From Lysobacter sp. (GTDB lineage Bacteria; Pseudomonadota; Gammaproteobacteria; Xanthomonadales; Xanthomonadaceae), in assembly GCA_008015835.1 (NCBI GenBank), contig SSGH01000010.1, forward strand, positions 186,001-250,000: a DNA stretch of 64,000 bases, read 5' to 3'. The notes beneath the pieces are model-generated. The model ran no database searches, was not told where the DNA came from, and saw only the letters and a program-made list of their open reading frames with translations. This document shows, in pieces, positions 47,661 to 57,947 of the stretch. The first letter of the stretch is position 1; every line of letters begins with the position of its first letter. The translations under genes and the position numbers were made by a program.

Positions 47661-49588
47661 TGTCGGCTGCGCACGATCGCATCGACGCGGGGCATGCGGC
47701 GGCCGAGCACGCCGTCGCCGAGTACCTGCAGCGCCACGAACGCAAGCGTCTGCTGCGCTTCATCACCTGCGGCAGCGTGGACGACGGCAAGAGCACGCTG
47801 ATCGGCCGCCTGCTGCACGACACGCGACTCTTGCTCGACGATCAGCTCGCGACGTTGGAGCGCGACAGCCGTCGTCACGGCACGCAGAACGGCGAATTGG
47901 ATTTCGCGCTGTTGGTCGATGGTCTGCACGCCGAGCGCGAGCAGGGCATCACCATCGATGTCGCGTATCGCTTCTTCGATACCGACCGCCGCAAATTCAT
48001 CGTCGCCGATTGCCCGGGGCACGAGCAGTACACCCGCAACATGGCGACCGGCGCGTCCACCGCCGATCTGGCGGTGGTGCTGGTCGATGCGCGCAAGGGC
48101 CTGCTGACGCAGACGCATCGGCACAGCTATATCGTGTCGCTATTGGGCCTGCGCCATGTGGTGCTGGCGGTGAACAAGATGGATCTCGTCGATTTCGATC
48201 GCGAGATCTTCCGCCGGATCGAAAGCGACTACCGTGCGCTCGCCGCGCAACTCGGCATTCCGCATGTGGTCGCGATCCCGCTGTCCGCGCTGCAGGGCGA
48301 CAATCTGCTGCAGCGTTCCGATCGCACGCCGTGGTACGATGGCCCGACGCTATTGGAACATCTGGAAACCGTGGACGCGCGCGCGGACGACCGCGAAGCG
48401 CTGGGCTTCCGCATGCCGGTGCAGTGGGTGTGCCGGCCTGATCAGCATTTCCGCGGCTTCGCCGGCACCGTCGCCGAGGGTGCGGTCGCGCCGGGCGATG
48501 AGGTAGTGGCGTTACCGTCCGGCCGCCGCTCGCGCGTCGCGCGCATCGTCAGCGCCGACGCGACGCATGCCTTGGTCGATCGCGCGCAGGCGATTCGCGG
48601 CGAAGCGGTGACGGTCACGCTGACCGACGAGATCGACATCAGCCGCGGCGATGTGCTCGCCGCCGCATCGGCGCCGCCGCAGGTCTCCGACCAATTCGCG
48701 GCGCACGTGCTGTGGATGGGCGAGAAGCCATTGCTGCCCGGGCGGCCGTATTGGCTGAAGATCGGCGCGCGCACCGTCGGCGCGTCGGTGACGGAGATCA
48801 AGCATAAAGTCGACGTGAACACACAGGAGCCGTTGGCCGCGAAGTTGCTCGACTTGAACGAGGTCGGTTACTGCAATCTGCATCTGGATCAACCCATCGC
48901 CTTCGAGCGATACGCCGACAGCCGCGCGCTTGGCGGGTTCATTTTGATCGATCGGCAAACCAATGCGACCGTCGCCGCGGGCACGCTGGATTTCGCGCTG
49001 CGCCGCGCCGAGAACGTGCACTGGCAGCATCTGGAAGTGGACAAGGCCGCGCGCGCGCACAGCCTGGGGCAAACGCCGCGCTGCCTGTGGTTCACGGGCT
49101 TGTCGGGCTCGGGCAAATCCACCATCGCCAATTTGGTCGAAAAGCGCCTGCAGGCGATGGGGCTGCACACGTATTTGTTGGACGGCGACAACGTGCGCCA
49201 CGGTCTGAACAAGGATTTGGGTTTCAGCGATCAAGATCGCGTCGAGAATATCCGTCGCGTCGCCGAAGTCGCGCGATTGATGGTCGATGCCGGTTTGATC
49301 GTGCTGGTCAGCTTCATTTCGCCGTTCCGTGCCGAACGCCGGATGGCGCGCGAGTTGTTCGGCGACGGCGAGTTCGTCGAGGTCTTCGTCGATACGCCGC
49401 TGGAAGAAGCCGAGCGCCGCGACGTCAAAGGCCTGTACGCGAAAGCGCGCGCCGGCAAGATTCCGAATTTCACCGGTATCGACTCGCCTTACGAAATTCC
49501 TGAAACGCCGGAATTACGGCTGACGACGGTCGACGAGCGCCCGGAGATATTGGCGGAGCGCGTCGTGGAGCGCTTGCTGCAAGACTGA
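47660..49588 (+). CDS. cysNC: Bifunctional sulfate adenylyltransferase subunit 1 / APS kinase
   Basis: The 642-residue fusion starts at ATG 47660. The CysN GTPase part has [18 protein letters not shown] (37-54), [26 protein letters not shown] and NKMD. The APS kinase part (about 470-642) has [20 protein letters not shown] (478-497) and [16 protein letters not shown]. The first half drives APS synthesis with GTP; the second phosphorylates APS to PAPS for CysH. This fusion is usual in Xanthomonadaceae. An intrinsic terminator follows. Confidence 0.97.
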   Translation: MSAAHDRIDAGHAAAEHAVAEYLQRHERKRLLRFITCGSVDDGKSTLIGRLLHDTRLLLDDQLATLERDSRRHGTQNGELDFALLVDGLHAEREQGITIDVAYRFFDTDRRKFIVADCPGHEQYTRNMATGASTADLAVVLVDARKGLLTQTHRHSYIVSLLGLRHVVLAVNKMDLVDFDREIFRRIESDYRALAAQLGIPHVVAIPLSALQGDNLLQRSDRTPWYDGPTLLEHLETVDARADDREALGFRMPVQWVCRPDQHFRGFAGTVAEGAVAPGDEVVALPSGRRSRVARIVSADATHALVDRAQAIRGEAVTVTLTDEIDISRGDVLAAASAPPQVSDQFAAHVLWMGEKPLLPGRPYWLKIGARTVGASVTEIKHKVDVNTQEPLAAKLLDLNEVGYCNLHLDQPIAFERYADSRALGGFILIDRQTNATVAAGTLDFALRRAENVHWQHLEVDKAARAHSLGQTPRCLWFTGLSGSGKSTIANLVEKRLQAMGLHTYLLDGDNVRHGLNKDLGFSDQDRVENIRRVAEVARLMVDAGLIVLVSFISPFRAERRMARELFGDGEFVEVFVDTPLEEAERRDVKGLYAKARAGKIPNFTGIDSPYEIPETPELRLTTVDERPEILAERVVERLLQD

Positions 49589-49628
49589 TCGCCCGCCTTC
49601 GGCCGATCGATCGTTTGCCCCGAACACG

Positions 49629-49658
49629 AAACGCCCGGCATTCCGCCGGGCGTTTTTC
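49629..49658 (+). terminator. Intrinsic terminator after cysNC
   Basis: A nine-bp stem ACGCCCGGC/GCCGGGCGT with a five-base loop (49631-49653) is followed by T-rich sequence. It ends the cysD-cysNC transcript. Confidence 0.88.
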
Positions 49659-49681
49659 GTTCGTGCAGCGCGTGCGTCGCG

Positions 49682-49918
49682 TCACTTCTTCTTTCGAATC
49701 ATCTCGAACAAGAACAACAGCACGACCGCGGCCAGAATCGCCACCACCCAGGTCATCATGCCGTGGCCGGGGTAGAGATAACCACCGATCGCCGCGCCGC
49801 CGATGCCGAGCAGGATGGTGAGGATCCAACCCATCGAGTCGGCGCCGGGTTTGACCAAACGCGCCAGCAGGCCTATGACCGCGCCGCCGATGATGTAACC
49901 GAGAAAGCCGTCGAACAT
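49682..49918 (-). CDS. GlsB/YeaQ/YmgE family stress membrane protein
   Basis: From ATG 49916-49918, with GGGAGA upstream, the product is 78 residues with three helices. Typical motifs are FLGYIIGGAVIGLLARLVKPG, MGWILTILLGIGGAAIGGYL and a final helix ending in KKK. These transglycosylase-associated proteins are small inner-membrane proteins linked to stress; their biochemical role is unclear. An 18-codon upstream extension from 49972 is less likely. Confidence 0.92.
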   Translation of the reverse strand: MFDGFLGYIIGGAVIGLLARLVKPGADSMGWILTILLGIGGAAIGGYLYPGHGMMTWVVAILAAVVLLFLFEMIRKKK

Positions 49919-50073
49919 AGCGGTATCTCCCTCGTCGAAAGGCGTCGAGACGACGCCCGTCGATGCTAGCACCGTCGCACGGGCACCGCCCGGGCCATGC
50001 CGTTCAGCTTGCCGCGTTCGGCTCGCGTCGGTCGAAAGGCGCCGTTCGACCGACAGCGATCACTTCTTACGGA

Positions 50074-51582
50074 TCAGCAACAGCCGTGCGAGCCATGATG
50101 CTCGCCGCCGGCATGCGCGGCCACGCCGGTGGTTTCGCCGCGCACGCTGGCGTTGCGGTGTTCGGCGATGACCTTGGCGACGCAGGCGGTGACGCGCTTG
50201 CCCATCGGAATGTGCAGGAATTCGTTGGGGCCGTGCGCGTTGGAATGCGGGCCGAGCACGCCGGTGATCATGAACTGCGCACCGGGGAACTTCTCGCCCA
50301 GCATGCCCATGAACGGAATGGTGCCGCCTTCGCCCATGTACATCGCGGGTTGGCCGAAATACGCGCGGCTGCCGTCGTCGATCGCTTTCTCCAGCCACGG
50401 CACCATCGTCGGCGCGTTCCAACCGGTCGAGGCTTTTTCCAGTTCCAACGACACCCGCGCGCCGTACGGCGGGTCGCGCAGCAGCGTTTGCTTCAGCAGT
50501 TCGCCGGCCTGTTTGCCGTCGACGGTCGGCGGCAGGCGCAGGCTCAGCTTGAGCGCGGTGAACGGCCGCAGCACGTTGCCTGCGGAGGACAGCGACGGCA
50601 TGCCGTCGGCGCCGGTGATCGACAGCGCGGGGCGCCAGGTGCGGTTGAGCACGAGTTCGGTGAGATCCGAATGCATCGGCGTCATGCCGTCGAGGAACGG
50701 GAATTTGTCGAACACCGCGGTGCCCAGCACCTCCGAGCATTTGCGCGCTTGCGCCAAACGATCCGCGGGAATCTCCGCGTGCAGGCCGTCGAGCAGAATG
50801 CGGCCGGTGTTCTCGTCTTCGATGCGCGACAGCAGCGCGCGCAGCACGCGGAAACTCGACGGCACCACACCGGAGGCGTCGCCCGAATGCACGCCTTCGT
50901 TGAGCACGTTCACGGTGAGATTGCCGCCGGCCAAACCGCGCAGCGACGTGGTGCACCACAGTTGATCGTAATTGCCGCAGCCGGAATCGAGACAGACCAC
51001 CAACGACGGTTTGCCGATCCGCGCGGCGAGATGATCGACGTAAGCGGGCAGGTCGTAGCTGCCGGATTCCTCGCAGGCTTCGATCATCACCACGCAGCGC
51101 GCATGCGGGATGCCCTGCGCGCGCAGCGCCTGCACCGCGGCGATCGAACCGAACAACGCGTAGCCGTCGTCGGCGCCGCCGCGGCCGTACAGCTTGTCGC
51201 CCTTGATCACCGGCGTCCACGGGCCGAGATCGTCGTCCCACCCGGTCATTTCCGGCTGCTTGTCGAGATGGCCGTAGAGCAGCACGCAGTCGTCGCCGGT
51301 GCCGGCGTCGGCGCTGGCGGGAATCTCGACGAAGATCAGCGGCGTGCGGCCGTCCAAACGCACCACTTCGACCTGCATGCCCGGCACGTTCTGCGCGCTC
51401 GCCCAGCGCTCCATCAACTTCACCGCATCGTCCATGTAACCGTGCGCGACCCAATCGCTGTCGAACATCGGCGATTTATTCGGGATGCGGATGTATTCGA
51501 CGAGCTGCGGCACGATCTCGTCGTCCCATTTTTCGGCGACGAAGTTCTGCAGCGAGGGGGCATCGATCTGAGCGGTATCCAT
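50074..51582 (-). CDS. M20-family metallopeptidase (dipeptidase-like)
   Basis: From ATG 51580-51582 the product is 502 residues. Zinc and catalytic residues are visible: LLYGHLDKQPEMTGW (His105, Asp107), YGRGGADDGYALFG (Asp138), IEACEESGSYDLPAYV (Glu171/Glu172) and late GPHSNAHGPNEFLHIP. It should cleave dipeptides or N-acyl amino acids in the cytoplasm. The C-terminus is odd: it ends HAGGEHHGSHGCC, a His/Cys-rich tail that looks metal-binding and is not part of the M20 fold. Confidence 0.9.
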   Translation of the reverse strand: MDTAQIDAPSLQNFVAEKWDDEIVPQLVEYIRIPNKSPMFDSDWVAHGYMDDAVKLMERWASAQNVPGMQVEVVRLDGRTPLIFVEIPASADAGTGDDCVLLYGHLDKQPEMTGWDDDLGPWTPVIKGDKLYGRGGADDGYALFGSIAAVQALRAQGIPHARCVVMIEACEESGSYDLPAYVDHLAARIGKPSLVVCLDSGCGNYDQLWCTTSLRGLAGGNLTVNVLNEGVHSGDASGVVPSSFRVLRALLSRIEDENTGRILLDGLHAEIPADRLAQARKCSEVLGTAVFDKFPFLDGMTPMHSDLTELVLNRTWRPALSITGADGMPSLSSAGNVLRPFTALKLSLRLPPTVDGKQAGELLKQTLLRDPPYGARVSLELEKASTGWNAPTMVPWLEKAIDDGSRAYFGQPAMYMGEGGTIPFMGMLGEKFPGAQFMITGVLGPHSNAHGPNEFLHIPMGKRVTACVAKVIAEHRNASVRGETTGVAAHAGGEHHGSHGCC

Positions 51583-51894
51583 GGGCGAATCCGAAACGGG
51601 AATGTGCCGCGATTGTACGCCCGCCGCCTGGGCCGGAGATGACTGCGGCGGGCAAGCGCGCGCGTAAACGATTGATTCGCTTGGATGCCGCCGGGGGTAG
51701 GAATTTTCCGACACGACGAGAGGGCGAGTTCCGGCATCGCGCCGGGCGTTTCGGCGATGGGTCGGAGCAGGCGGAATCCGGAGACTGTTCACGTCGGCAG
51801 CGAGACAGCCGGCGACACACCAACCCGGTCGTCATGCCCATCACGGCACGACCACACATCGCACACCTACCCATCATTTCTCAGGAGAATCCGC
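51583..51894. other. Divergent spacer between M20 peptidase and ComEA-like gene
   Basis: This 312-base region must hold promoters in both directions. It contains a long-loop inverted repeat GCCCGCCGC/GCGGCGGGC (51619-51653) and a small A/T patch near 51704-51714. No gene or known regulatory motif is recognised. Confidence 0.5.
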
Positions 51895-52242
51895 ATGAAC
51901 GCTTTCAACGCCCGCTCGCTCAAGACCCTCTTCGGTACCCTGGCCCTGTCCCTCGCGCTGGCCGGCAGCGCCCTGGCCGCCGAAAAGGTCAACATCAACA
52001 CCGCCGACGCCGCCACGCTGGATCGCGTGCTGGTGAATGTCGGCCCCGCCAAGGCCCAGGCCATCGTCGCCTACCGCAAGCAGAACGGCGCCTTCCGCAG
52101 CGCCGAGCAACTGGCGCAAGTGCAGGGCATCGGTTTGAAGACGGTGGAGAAGAACCGCGAGATGATCCTGGTCGGCGGCGGCGCCCCGGCCGCGAAACCG
52201 GCCGCCGCGAAAGCCCCGACCGCCCCGGCGAAGGGCCGCTGA
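51895..52242 (+). CDS. ComEA-like helix-hairpin-helix DNA-binding protein
   Basis: From ATG 51895, with AGGAG upstream, the product is 115 residues. A signal peptide ends near SALAAEKVN, then a ComEA HhH domain has VNINTADAATLDRVLVNVG and VQGIGLKTVEKNREMIL. A Lys/Ala/Pro-rich tail follows. It is predicted to bind incoming DNA in the periplasm during natural transformation. No other competence gene is adjacent. Confidence 0.92.
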   Translation: MNAFNARSLKTLFGTLALSLALAGSALAAEKVNINTADAATLDRVLVNVGPAKAQAIVAYRKQNGAFRSAEQLAQVQGIGLKTVEKNREMILVGGGAPAAKPAAAKAPTAPAKGR

Positions 52243-52283
52243 GCGGAAGCGCGCTGAGGGAAGCGCTGTACTCCGCAGGTAGG

Positions 52284-52632
52284 CCCCTCATCCGGCGCTG
52301 CGCGCCACCTTCTCCCCGCCCTGCGGGGAGAAGGTGCGTTTCGGCGTTCGTGCCTACGGCCTTTCGTCGTCCATTTCTTTGCGCCCTTTCGGCGTTCAAC
52401 GACGTTTCACCATCGCAACCGACATGGCGTCCCAGCCGCTCGTCATCCCAACAACTCGATGCATCGAGTCGGTGCATCGAGAATGCTCGATCGCTTCCCT
52501 CTCCCCGGGCGAAGCGCAGGGAGAGGATGGCCGAAGGCCGGGTCAGGGGCGCTTTTCGCGATGCGGTGCGGGAACTCGTGCCCCTCATCCAGCGCTATCG
52601 CGCCACCTTCTCCCCGCTGTGCGGGGAGAAGG
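52284..52632. repeat. Three intergenic hairpin repeats after the ComEA gene
   Basis: Two copies of the same element (52284-52334 and 52581-52632) share CCCCTCATCC, a short GC palindrome, then a strong stem CTTCTCCCCGC/GCGGGGAGAAGG. Between them a related element (52497-52551) has CCCTCTCCC/GGGAGAGG and a CCGAAGGCCGG segment. These resemble dispersed intergenic repeats seen in many proteobacterial genomes. The first copy may also end the comEA transcript. Confidence 0.75.
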
Positions 52633-52757
52633 AAGGCCAGGTCGCTGTTGTCGACGCGATGCGATCGGACGCCGCGAGTGCGATACAAGGTTCGAAGCGT
52701 AGATTCCGAAACAAAAGTTCCGAAGCGATCGTCCTCAGAGGCCTAGGCTTCACGATC

Positions 52758-52922
<165 letters not shown>

Positions 52923-53022
52923 CGTCGCCATCGAATCTTTGTGTCCTCGATTCGCACGGCATGTCCTCTCCTCGGCGCGCACCCGGCGCTTCGGTACACT
53001 CGCATTACGCCCGGAGGACGCC

Positions 53023-53706
53023 ATGCCCGATCGCCTGCGTGTATTGCCCGCCCATGAATATCGCCGCGAGCGTTGGCGTAACGGTTTGGGGTGGACGCGC
53101 GAAATCCATCGAGAATTCGCGCCGAAAGCGCACCGCGATGACGCGTGCGATCCGGTGCCGAGCGATCCGGCGTCGGCCGGCGACGATTGGCTATGGCGCT
53201 TATCGATCGCCGAGGTCGAGCGAGACGCGGCGTTCTCGGCGTTTCCGGGCATCGATCGGGAGTTGATCCTGCTGCGCGGCAACGGCATGCGTCTGCGGTT
53301 CGACGACGGCGAGACGGTGTCGCTCGAACCGCCGCACGGGCGTTATCGGTTTTCCGGCGAACGGCCGCTGCGCGGCGAGCCGGTGGATGGGGCCACTCAC
53401 GATTTCAACGTCATGTGGCGCCGCGATCGCATCGAGGCCGCGGTCTGGCATCGCCCGCTGGTGGGCTCGATGGTGGTGTTCGTCGAACCCGGCGAACGGT
53501 GGGCGATTCATGCCTTGGCCGGCGGCGCGGCGGCGACCGACGGCGAACGCCGATGCGAGATCGCCGCGGCCGATACGTTGCTGCTCGCCGCGAACGAAAC
53601 GCGCGCGCGTTTCGTGCTCGACGGCGGCGGCGAAGCGCTGGTGATCCGGTTGCGGACGCTGAATGCGCCGATGTCGGACGTTCCGGCAGCGGGCGCGCGC
53701 GAGTAA
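53023..53706 (+). CDS. hutD: HutD family protein
   Basis: From ATG 53023, with GGAGGAC nine bases upstream, the product is 227 residues. It has the HutD cupin-like pattern: RRERWRNGLGWTREIHRE, WRLSIAEVERDAAFSAFPGIDRELILLRGNGM (about 65-96) and the mid-protein FNVMWRRDR. HutD is thought to limit histidine-utilisation flux, possibly by binding formylglutamate or urocanate. No hut genes lie nearby, so it is an orphan. A longer frame from 52939 enters repeat DNA and is rejected. Confidence 0.88.
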   Translation: MPDRLRVLPAHEYRRERWRNGLGWTREIHREFAPKAHRDDACDPVPSDPASAGDDWLWRLSIAEVERDAAFSAFPGIDRELILLRGNGMRLRFDDGETVSLEPPHGRYRFSGERPLRGEPVDGATHDFNVMWRRDRIEAAVWHRPLVGSMVVFVEPGERWAIHALAGGAAATDGERRCEIAAADTLLLAANETRARFVLDGGGEALVIRLRTLNAPMSDVPAAGARE

Positions 53707-53905
53707 AGAGGATCCGAAAGCCGATTTCGACAGCCCGTTGTCGCTCGCCGCGACGGCCAGAACCGCGACGTTCGTCCGTAAAACCGTTGTTTTCCCATGC
53801 GGCAAACCATTGCGGCGGTCGCGAAGTTGAGGTCGATCAACAAGAGCGTCGGCGCGTCTCCGTACGCTGCGCGCCATTGTCGATCCTTATGAAGGACATT
53901 TCATC

Positions 53906-54700
53906 ATGGGCTTCGTGCTGCATGACGCTGGCGATCATCGTTGTATCGCCTTCAACGATTTGGTGCGCGGCGAGGACGGCGTGCAAGCCAATCAGTTTTT
54001 GGTCGTTCACGGCGACCATTCCGCGCTGATCGATCCGGGCGGATCGTTGCTCTACATCCCACTGCAACTGGCGCTGGGGCGCCACGTGCGTCCGCATCAG
54101 CTCGATCTGATCCTCTGCTCCCACCAAGACCCGGACATCATCGGTTCGGTGGACAAGTGGTTGCTCTACACCCAAGCCCGCGTGGTCTGCTCCAAACTGT
54201 GGGGCCGCTTCGTACCGCATTTGGTCCCGTATTACATGGAGAACGCGGGCAGCGAACGATATCTTCTGGTCGACGACGAAGGCGCCGGAATCGCGCTGGG
54301 CGATACGCGCATCCTGGCGTTGCCGGCGCATTTTCTGCATTCCGTCGGCAATCTGTCGTTCTACGACGAAACCAGCCGAATCCTGTTCTCGGGCGATATC
54401 TGCTCGGGCTTGGTCTCCAGCGGAACGCCTTACGGCTTCGTCGAAGATTTCGACAGCTATCGCCCGTGCATGGAGGGTTTCCATAAGCGCTACATGGCCA
54501 GCAACCGTGCGGTGCGCATGTGGGTGGACATGGTGCGCGAACTCGACCCCGCGATGATCGTGCCGCAGCACGGGATGCCGTTCCGCGGGCAAGCGCAGCA
54601 GGCGATGCTCGATTGGCTGTATCGATTAGACTGCGGCGTCGACCTGATGAAGCCGGAGCATTACCGCGTCGATACGGCACGGCGCGCGCTCGCGGCCTAA
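53906..54700 (+). CDS. MBL-fold oxygen-binding diiron (ODP-type) protein
   Basis: The 264-residue protein has a metallo-beta-lactamase fold with a diiron-like metal set: SHQDPDIIGSVDKWLL (about 72-87), LPAHFLHSVGNLSFYD, LFSGDICSGL and VPQHGMPFRG. It resembles the beta-lactamase half of flavodiiron proteins but lacks a flavodoxin domain. Relatives bind oxygen or act as redox sensors. A good ribosome-binding site AAGGAC precedes the ATG. It is followed by a hairpin and the iron-uptake unit on the other strand. Confidence 0.86.
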   Translation: MGFVLHDAGDHRCIAFNDLVRGEDGVQANQFLVVHGDHSALIDPGGSLLYIPLQLALGRHVRPHQLDLILCSHQDPDIIGSVDKWLLYTQARVVCSKLWGRFVPHLVPYYMENAGSERYLLVDDEGAGIALGDTRILALPAHFLHSVGNLSFYDETSRILFSGDICSGLVSSGTPYGFVEDFDSYRPCMEGFHKRYMASNRAVRMWVDMVRELDPAMIVPQHGMPFRGQAQQAMLDWLYRLDCGVDLMKPEHYRVDTARRALAA

Positions 54701-54737
54701 TCGCGAGCCCCTAACGTTTCGAGGAGTGGAGCGAAGC

Positions 54738-54756
54738 GGCGAGCATCATGCTCGCC
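54738..54756. terminator. Hairpin between convergent genes, possible terminator
   Basis: A perfect inverted repeat GGCGAGCAT-C-ATGCTCGCC lies between the MBL-fold gene and the convergent PepSY gene. T-rich tails are weak on both sides, so termination is only possible. Its position suggests shared use. Confidence 0.4.
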
Positions 54757-54840
54757 GTCTTCGTTCGAGTCGCGAGAGGTTCACCTTGCGACAGGCTTGG
54801 CTCGCGAGAAAGCCCGTACAACAAGCGCGCCGGCGAGGCG

Positions 54841-55458
54841 CTACAGCAGATTCGGGACCAATACCCAGGCCAACACCGCGACCGAGGCCGCGAAAACACT
54901 GAGCAGCATCTGTTTCCACGTGCGTCCGCGTCCCCACATCCACACGCCCGACAGCCCAAGCAGAATCATGCCGACCGCGAAGCTGTCGGCCAGCACGATC
55001 CATGCGGTGCCGCCGCCGACCGCTTTGTGCAGACGATTGACCGCGGCCAACAAGGTATGACGGCTGCGCTTGAGTTCGGCTTCGTCGTCGCCCGGTTTGT
55101 ATTCCAACGACCAACTGTCGCGCGCCGTGCCGCCGCTGAGCGTCCATTTCGGTGGGCCTTTCGCATCCGGCGGCGGTTTGCGGATCACCTGCGCGTCCAG
55201 GCCTTCGCTGGCGCGCAGCCAGGTCGAGAGCGCTTCGGCGCTCGCGCGCGCTTCGGCCGGCACCGAGAGCGATGCGCGCCCGGTCTCCTCGCTATCGCCT
55301 TGCGGCCATGCGCCGTCGCCGAAGCGGTGATTCATCACCAAGCCGCTGAAGCCATAGAGAATTGCGGCGATCGCGCCCCACGCGCCGATCCATAAATGCA
55401 ATTGACGGACCCAACGGTAGGTGGTCGCGGAGGCGCGCGGGCGAGGTGCAGCATTCAT
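54841..55458 (-). CDS. PepSY-associated membrane protein
   Basis: The 205-residue protein has TM helices at about 18-42 (LHLWIGAWGAIAAILYGFSG) and two near the end (IVLADSFAVGMILLGLSGVWMW from about 154; LLSVFAASVAVLAWVLVPNLL at the C-terminus). The extracytoplasmic part includes LHKAVGGG. The pattern is that of PepSY-TM proteins found beside TonB siderophore receptors, where some act in ferric-siderophore reduction. The gene lies downstream of the receptor on the same strand, about 150 bases away. Confidence 0.82.
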   Translation of the reverse strand: MNAAPRPRASATTYRWVRQLHLWIGAWGAIAAILYGFSGLVMNHRFGDGAWPQGDSEETGRASLSVPAEARASAEALSTWLRASEGLDAQVIRKPPPDAKGPPKWTLSGGTARDSWSLEYKPGDDEAELKRSRHTLLAAVNRLHKAVGGGTAWIVLADSFAVGMILLGLSGVWMWGRGRTWKQMLLSVFAASVAVLAWVLVPNLL

Positions 55459-55611
55459 AGCGTGATGGTGTCCGGAAGAAAGAGGCGGCCCGCGATCGGC
55501 GACGCCGCCCGATGGCGGAATGGCGGGTGCAGTCCATTCCCGATGTCGATGTCGCTGGTCGCACCGTCGCGTTCGCCGATGGCGACGACGACGGTGTAGT
55601 CACCGTGTCGG

Positions 55612-57864
55612 TCAGAACTTCAGGTGCAACGTCAACGACCCGGTGCGCAGTGCGCCCGGCGTGATGTTGTTGTCGGTGTGGGCCGACGGGTAATACTGCT
55701 TGTCGAACAGGTTTTCGAGATTGATCTGCATCGAAAAACGTTCGTCGAAGGCGTAGTACACGGCCGCGTCGTAGCGGGTGTAGGACTTCAGCGTCACCGC
55801 ATTGCTGATCGACGCGAACGAGGCGCTGCGATAGGTCGCGCCCAAGCCGAAGCCCCAGCGTTCGCCGAGGTCGAAACGATTCCACAATCCCACCGAGGTC
55901 TCCGGCGTTTGCGGCAGCGTGCGCCCGGCCGGCGTGGTGCCGACCGCCTGCAGCGTGCGCGCATCCTGCCAGGCATAACTTCCGATCACGCGCCAACCGT
56001 CGAACACTTCGCCGGACAGCGACAATTCCGCGCCGTCGATGCGTTGGCTATCGCCGCCCAGCAGGATCAATCGCGTGGCGTCGTTCGGGTCGGTCACCGC
56101 GGCGTTGCTGCGGTCGAGGCGATAGACCGCGGCTTCGGCCATCAAGCCGGGGCGCACTTCCCATTTCGCGCCGACTTCGACGTTCTCGAATTTTTCCGAA
56201 TCCAAGGCCTGCGTATTGAACGCCAGCGAGCCGAGTTGTTCGCCCGAGCGCGGCAGATACGTCACGCCGTAGCTCGCGTACAGCGACACCGCGTCCGTCG
56301 GTTTGAAGATCAAACCGACGCGCGGCGACCACAGCGCATCTCGCGAGGAGAGCCGTCGCTGGCTGTCGGCCGTCGCCGGCCGGCGATCGAAGAAGTCGAC
56401 TTCGAAACGGTCGAAACGCACGCCGAGCACCGCCGACCACTGCGGCGAGAATTCGATCTGATCTTGCGCATACAATGCGGCGATTTTCGCGGTGCCGCGG
56501 TTGTTGCCGTCGGTCGCGCTGCTGGCGTAGCGCACCGTCGGCGAGACGTTCGGCGACGACAGCGCGACCGAGCAGGTGGAGGCGAAGCCGGTGCCGCTGG
56601 TGTTGAGGCACGGCGAGCCCGCGCCGACCGCGAAGCTGCCGGTGCGCCGGAGATTCTCCGTTTCCTGGCGGCCGAACTCGGCGCCGACCATGAATTTGTG
56701 CTCGATCGCGCCGGTCGCGGCCGAAAAGATCAGGTCGGTTTGGTTGAACAGATTCTCGCGCTGCGTGGCGTTGTCGTAGGCCGACAGCGCGACCGTGGCC
56801 GCGGCGTCGTTGACGTTTCCGGGAAACACGTTGCGGTACAGCTTGTCGTAATCGGCCCAGCGCGTGCGATTGCGCAACACGGTGCCGTCGCCGAAATCGT
56901 GCTCGATCAGCGCGTTGAACGCATCGACGCGCACGGTGGCGATGCTGGCGTCCGGGTCGCCGAAGAAAGTCGAGACGTCGGTGCGCACCGGCAGGCGCGT
57001 GCCGCCGACGACGGTGGCGTACGACGGAATGCCGCGGTCCGCGGTGCGTTCGTCGGCGAAATATTCGTAACCCACGCCGATGCGCGTGTTCTCGCCGGCC
57101 ACCAGCGACAGCGTGGGATTGAGGCCGCGCCGCTCCAGCGCGACATCGTCGCGGTAGCTTTCCGAATCCTCGTACACGCCGGCGACGCGGAAAGCGACGT
57201 TGTCGCCGAAGACATGACCGACATCGCCGACCGCGCGGCGTTTTTCGCCGTCGCCCAGTTGCAGGGTGAGATCGGCGGATTCGCGCCAGTCGGCCAATTT
57301 CGTGACGCGGTTGAGCAGGCCGCCCGGGCTGCCGCGGCCGAAAATCATCGCGTTCGGGCCTTTGAAGGCTTCGATGCGCTCGATGTTGTAGGTGTCGCGG
57401 AAATACTGCACGTCGTCGCGCATGCCGTCGACGAAGAAATCGGCGGTCGAACTATTCCCGCGGAACACCAAGCCGTCGCGATTGCCTTCGCCTTGGGTGA
57501 TGCCGATGCCGGGCACGTAGCGCACGGCGTCGGACATGCTTTGCACCGAACGGTCGCGGAGTTGCTCTTCGGTGACGACGGTGATCGCCTGCGGAACATC
57601 TCGCAGCGGGGTGTCGGTGCGCGTTGCCGCCGTGCTGCGTTCCGCAGCGTAGCCGCGCAGACGCGCGCCTTTGACGCGGACGACATCGAGTTCGACCGCT
57701 TCCTTCTCCGCGGCTGGCGCGCCGGCCGCGGACGCGACGGCGGCGGTCGCGAGGTTGGGGGCCGCAGCGGCGGCGAGGATCGAGCCGAGGACCCAACTGA
57801 GCGGCGTCGGGCGAAGTGCGGTGTGGGGGAGGGGGCGTGGGCGAGCGCGGCGAGTCGGAGTCAT
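55612..57864 (-). CDS. TonB-dependent siderophore receptor
   Basis: This 750-residue outer-membrane protein has a signal peptide (about 1-42), a plug with DTPLRDVPQAITVVTEEQLRD and GPNAMIFGRGSPGGLLNRVT, and a beta-barrel ending in LENLFDKQYYPSAHTDNN and a C-terminal LTLHLKF with terminal Phe. These are typical of ferrichrome/catecholate-type receptors. A Fur-box-like site lies upstream, so expression should rise in iron starvation. The exact siderophore cannot be read from sequence. Confidence 0.94.
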   Translation of the reverse strand: MTPTRRARPRPLPHTALRPTPLSWVLGSILAAAAAPNLATAAVASAAGAPAAEKEAVELDVVRVKGARLRGYAAERSTAATRTDTPLRDVPQAITVVTEEQLRDRSVQSMSDAVRYVPGIGITQGEGNRDGLVFRGNSSTADFFVDGMRDDVQYFRDTYNIERIEAFKGPNAMIFGRGSPGGLLNRVTKLADWRESADLTLQLGDGEKRRAVGDVGHVFGDNVAFRVAGVYEDSESYRDDVALERRGLNPTLSLVAGENTRIGVGYEYFADERTADRGIPSYATVVGGTRLPVRTDVSTFFGDPDASIATVRVDAFNALIEHDFGDGTVLRNRTRWADYDKLYRNVFPGNVNDAAATVALSAYDNATQRENLFNQTDLIFSAATGAIEHKFMVGAEFGRQETENLRRTGSFAVGAGSPCLNTSGTGFASTCSVALSSPNVSPTVRYASSATDGNNRGTAKIAALYAQDQIEFSPQWSAVLGVRFDRFEVDFFDRRPATADSQRRLSSRDALWSPRVGLIFKPTDAVSLYASYGVTYLPRSGEQLGSLAFNTQALDSEKFENVEVGAKWEVRPGLMAEAAVYRLDRSNAAVTDPNDATRLILLGGDSQRIDGAELSLSGEVFDGWRVIGSYAWQDARTLQAVGTTPAGRTLPQTPETSVGLWNRFDLGERWGFGLGATYRSASFASISNAVTLKSYTRYDAAVYYAFDERFSMQINLENLFDKQYYPSAHTDNNITPGALRTGSLTLHLKF

Positions 57865-57928
57865 GGCCTGTGGAGTTCGATGCGGCGAGGCGGATGGCTG
57901 GAATCGGCGACCGCGACCCTCGCAGTCT

Positions 57929-57947
57929 AATGCGAATCATTCTCAAA
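57929..57947 (-). promoter_or_regulatory. Fur-box-like site upstream of the siderophore receptor
   Basis: On the minus strand TTTGAGAATGATTCGCATT closely matches the Fur consensus built from GATAAT-type units. It lies about 65 bases before the receptor start, at the expected promoter place. Fur with Fe(II) would repress transcription. Confidence 0.8.

Noticed and set aside
55624-57930. 768-codon plus-strand frame opposite the TonB receptor
   Set aside because: Arg/Ala-rich shadow without domains; the receptor on the minus strand has a full signal peptide, plug and barrel.
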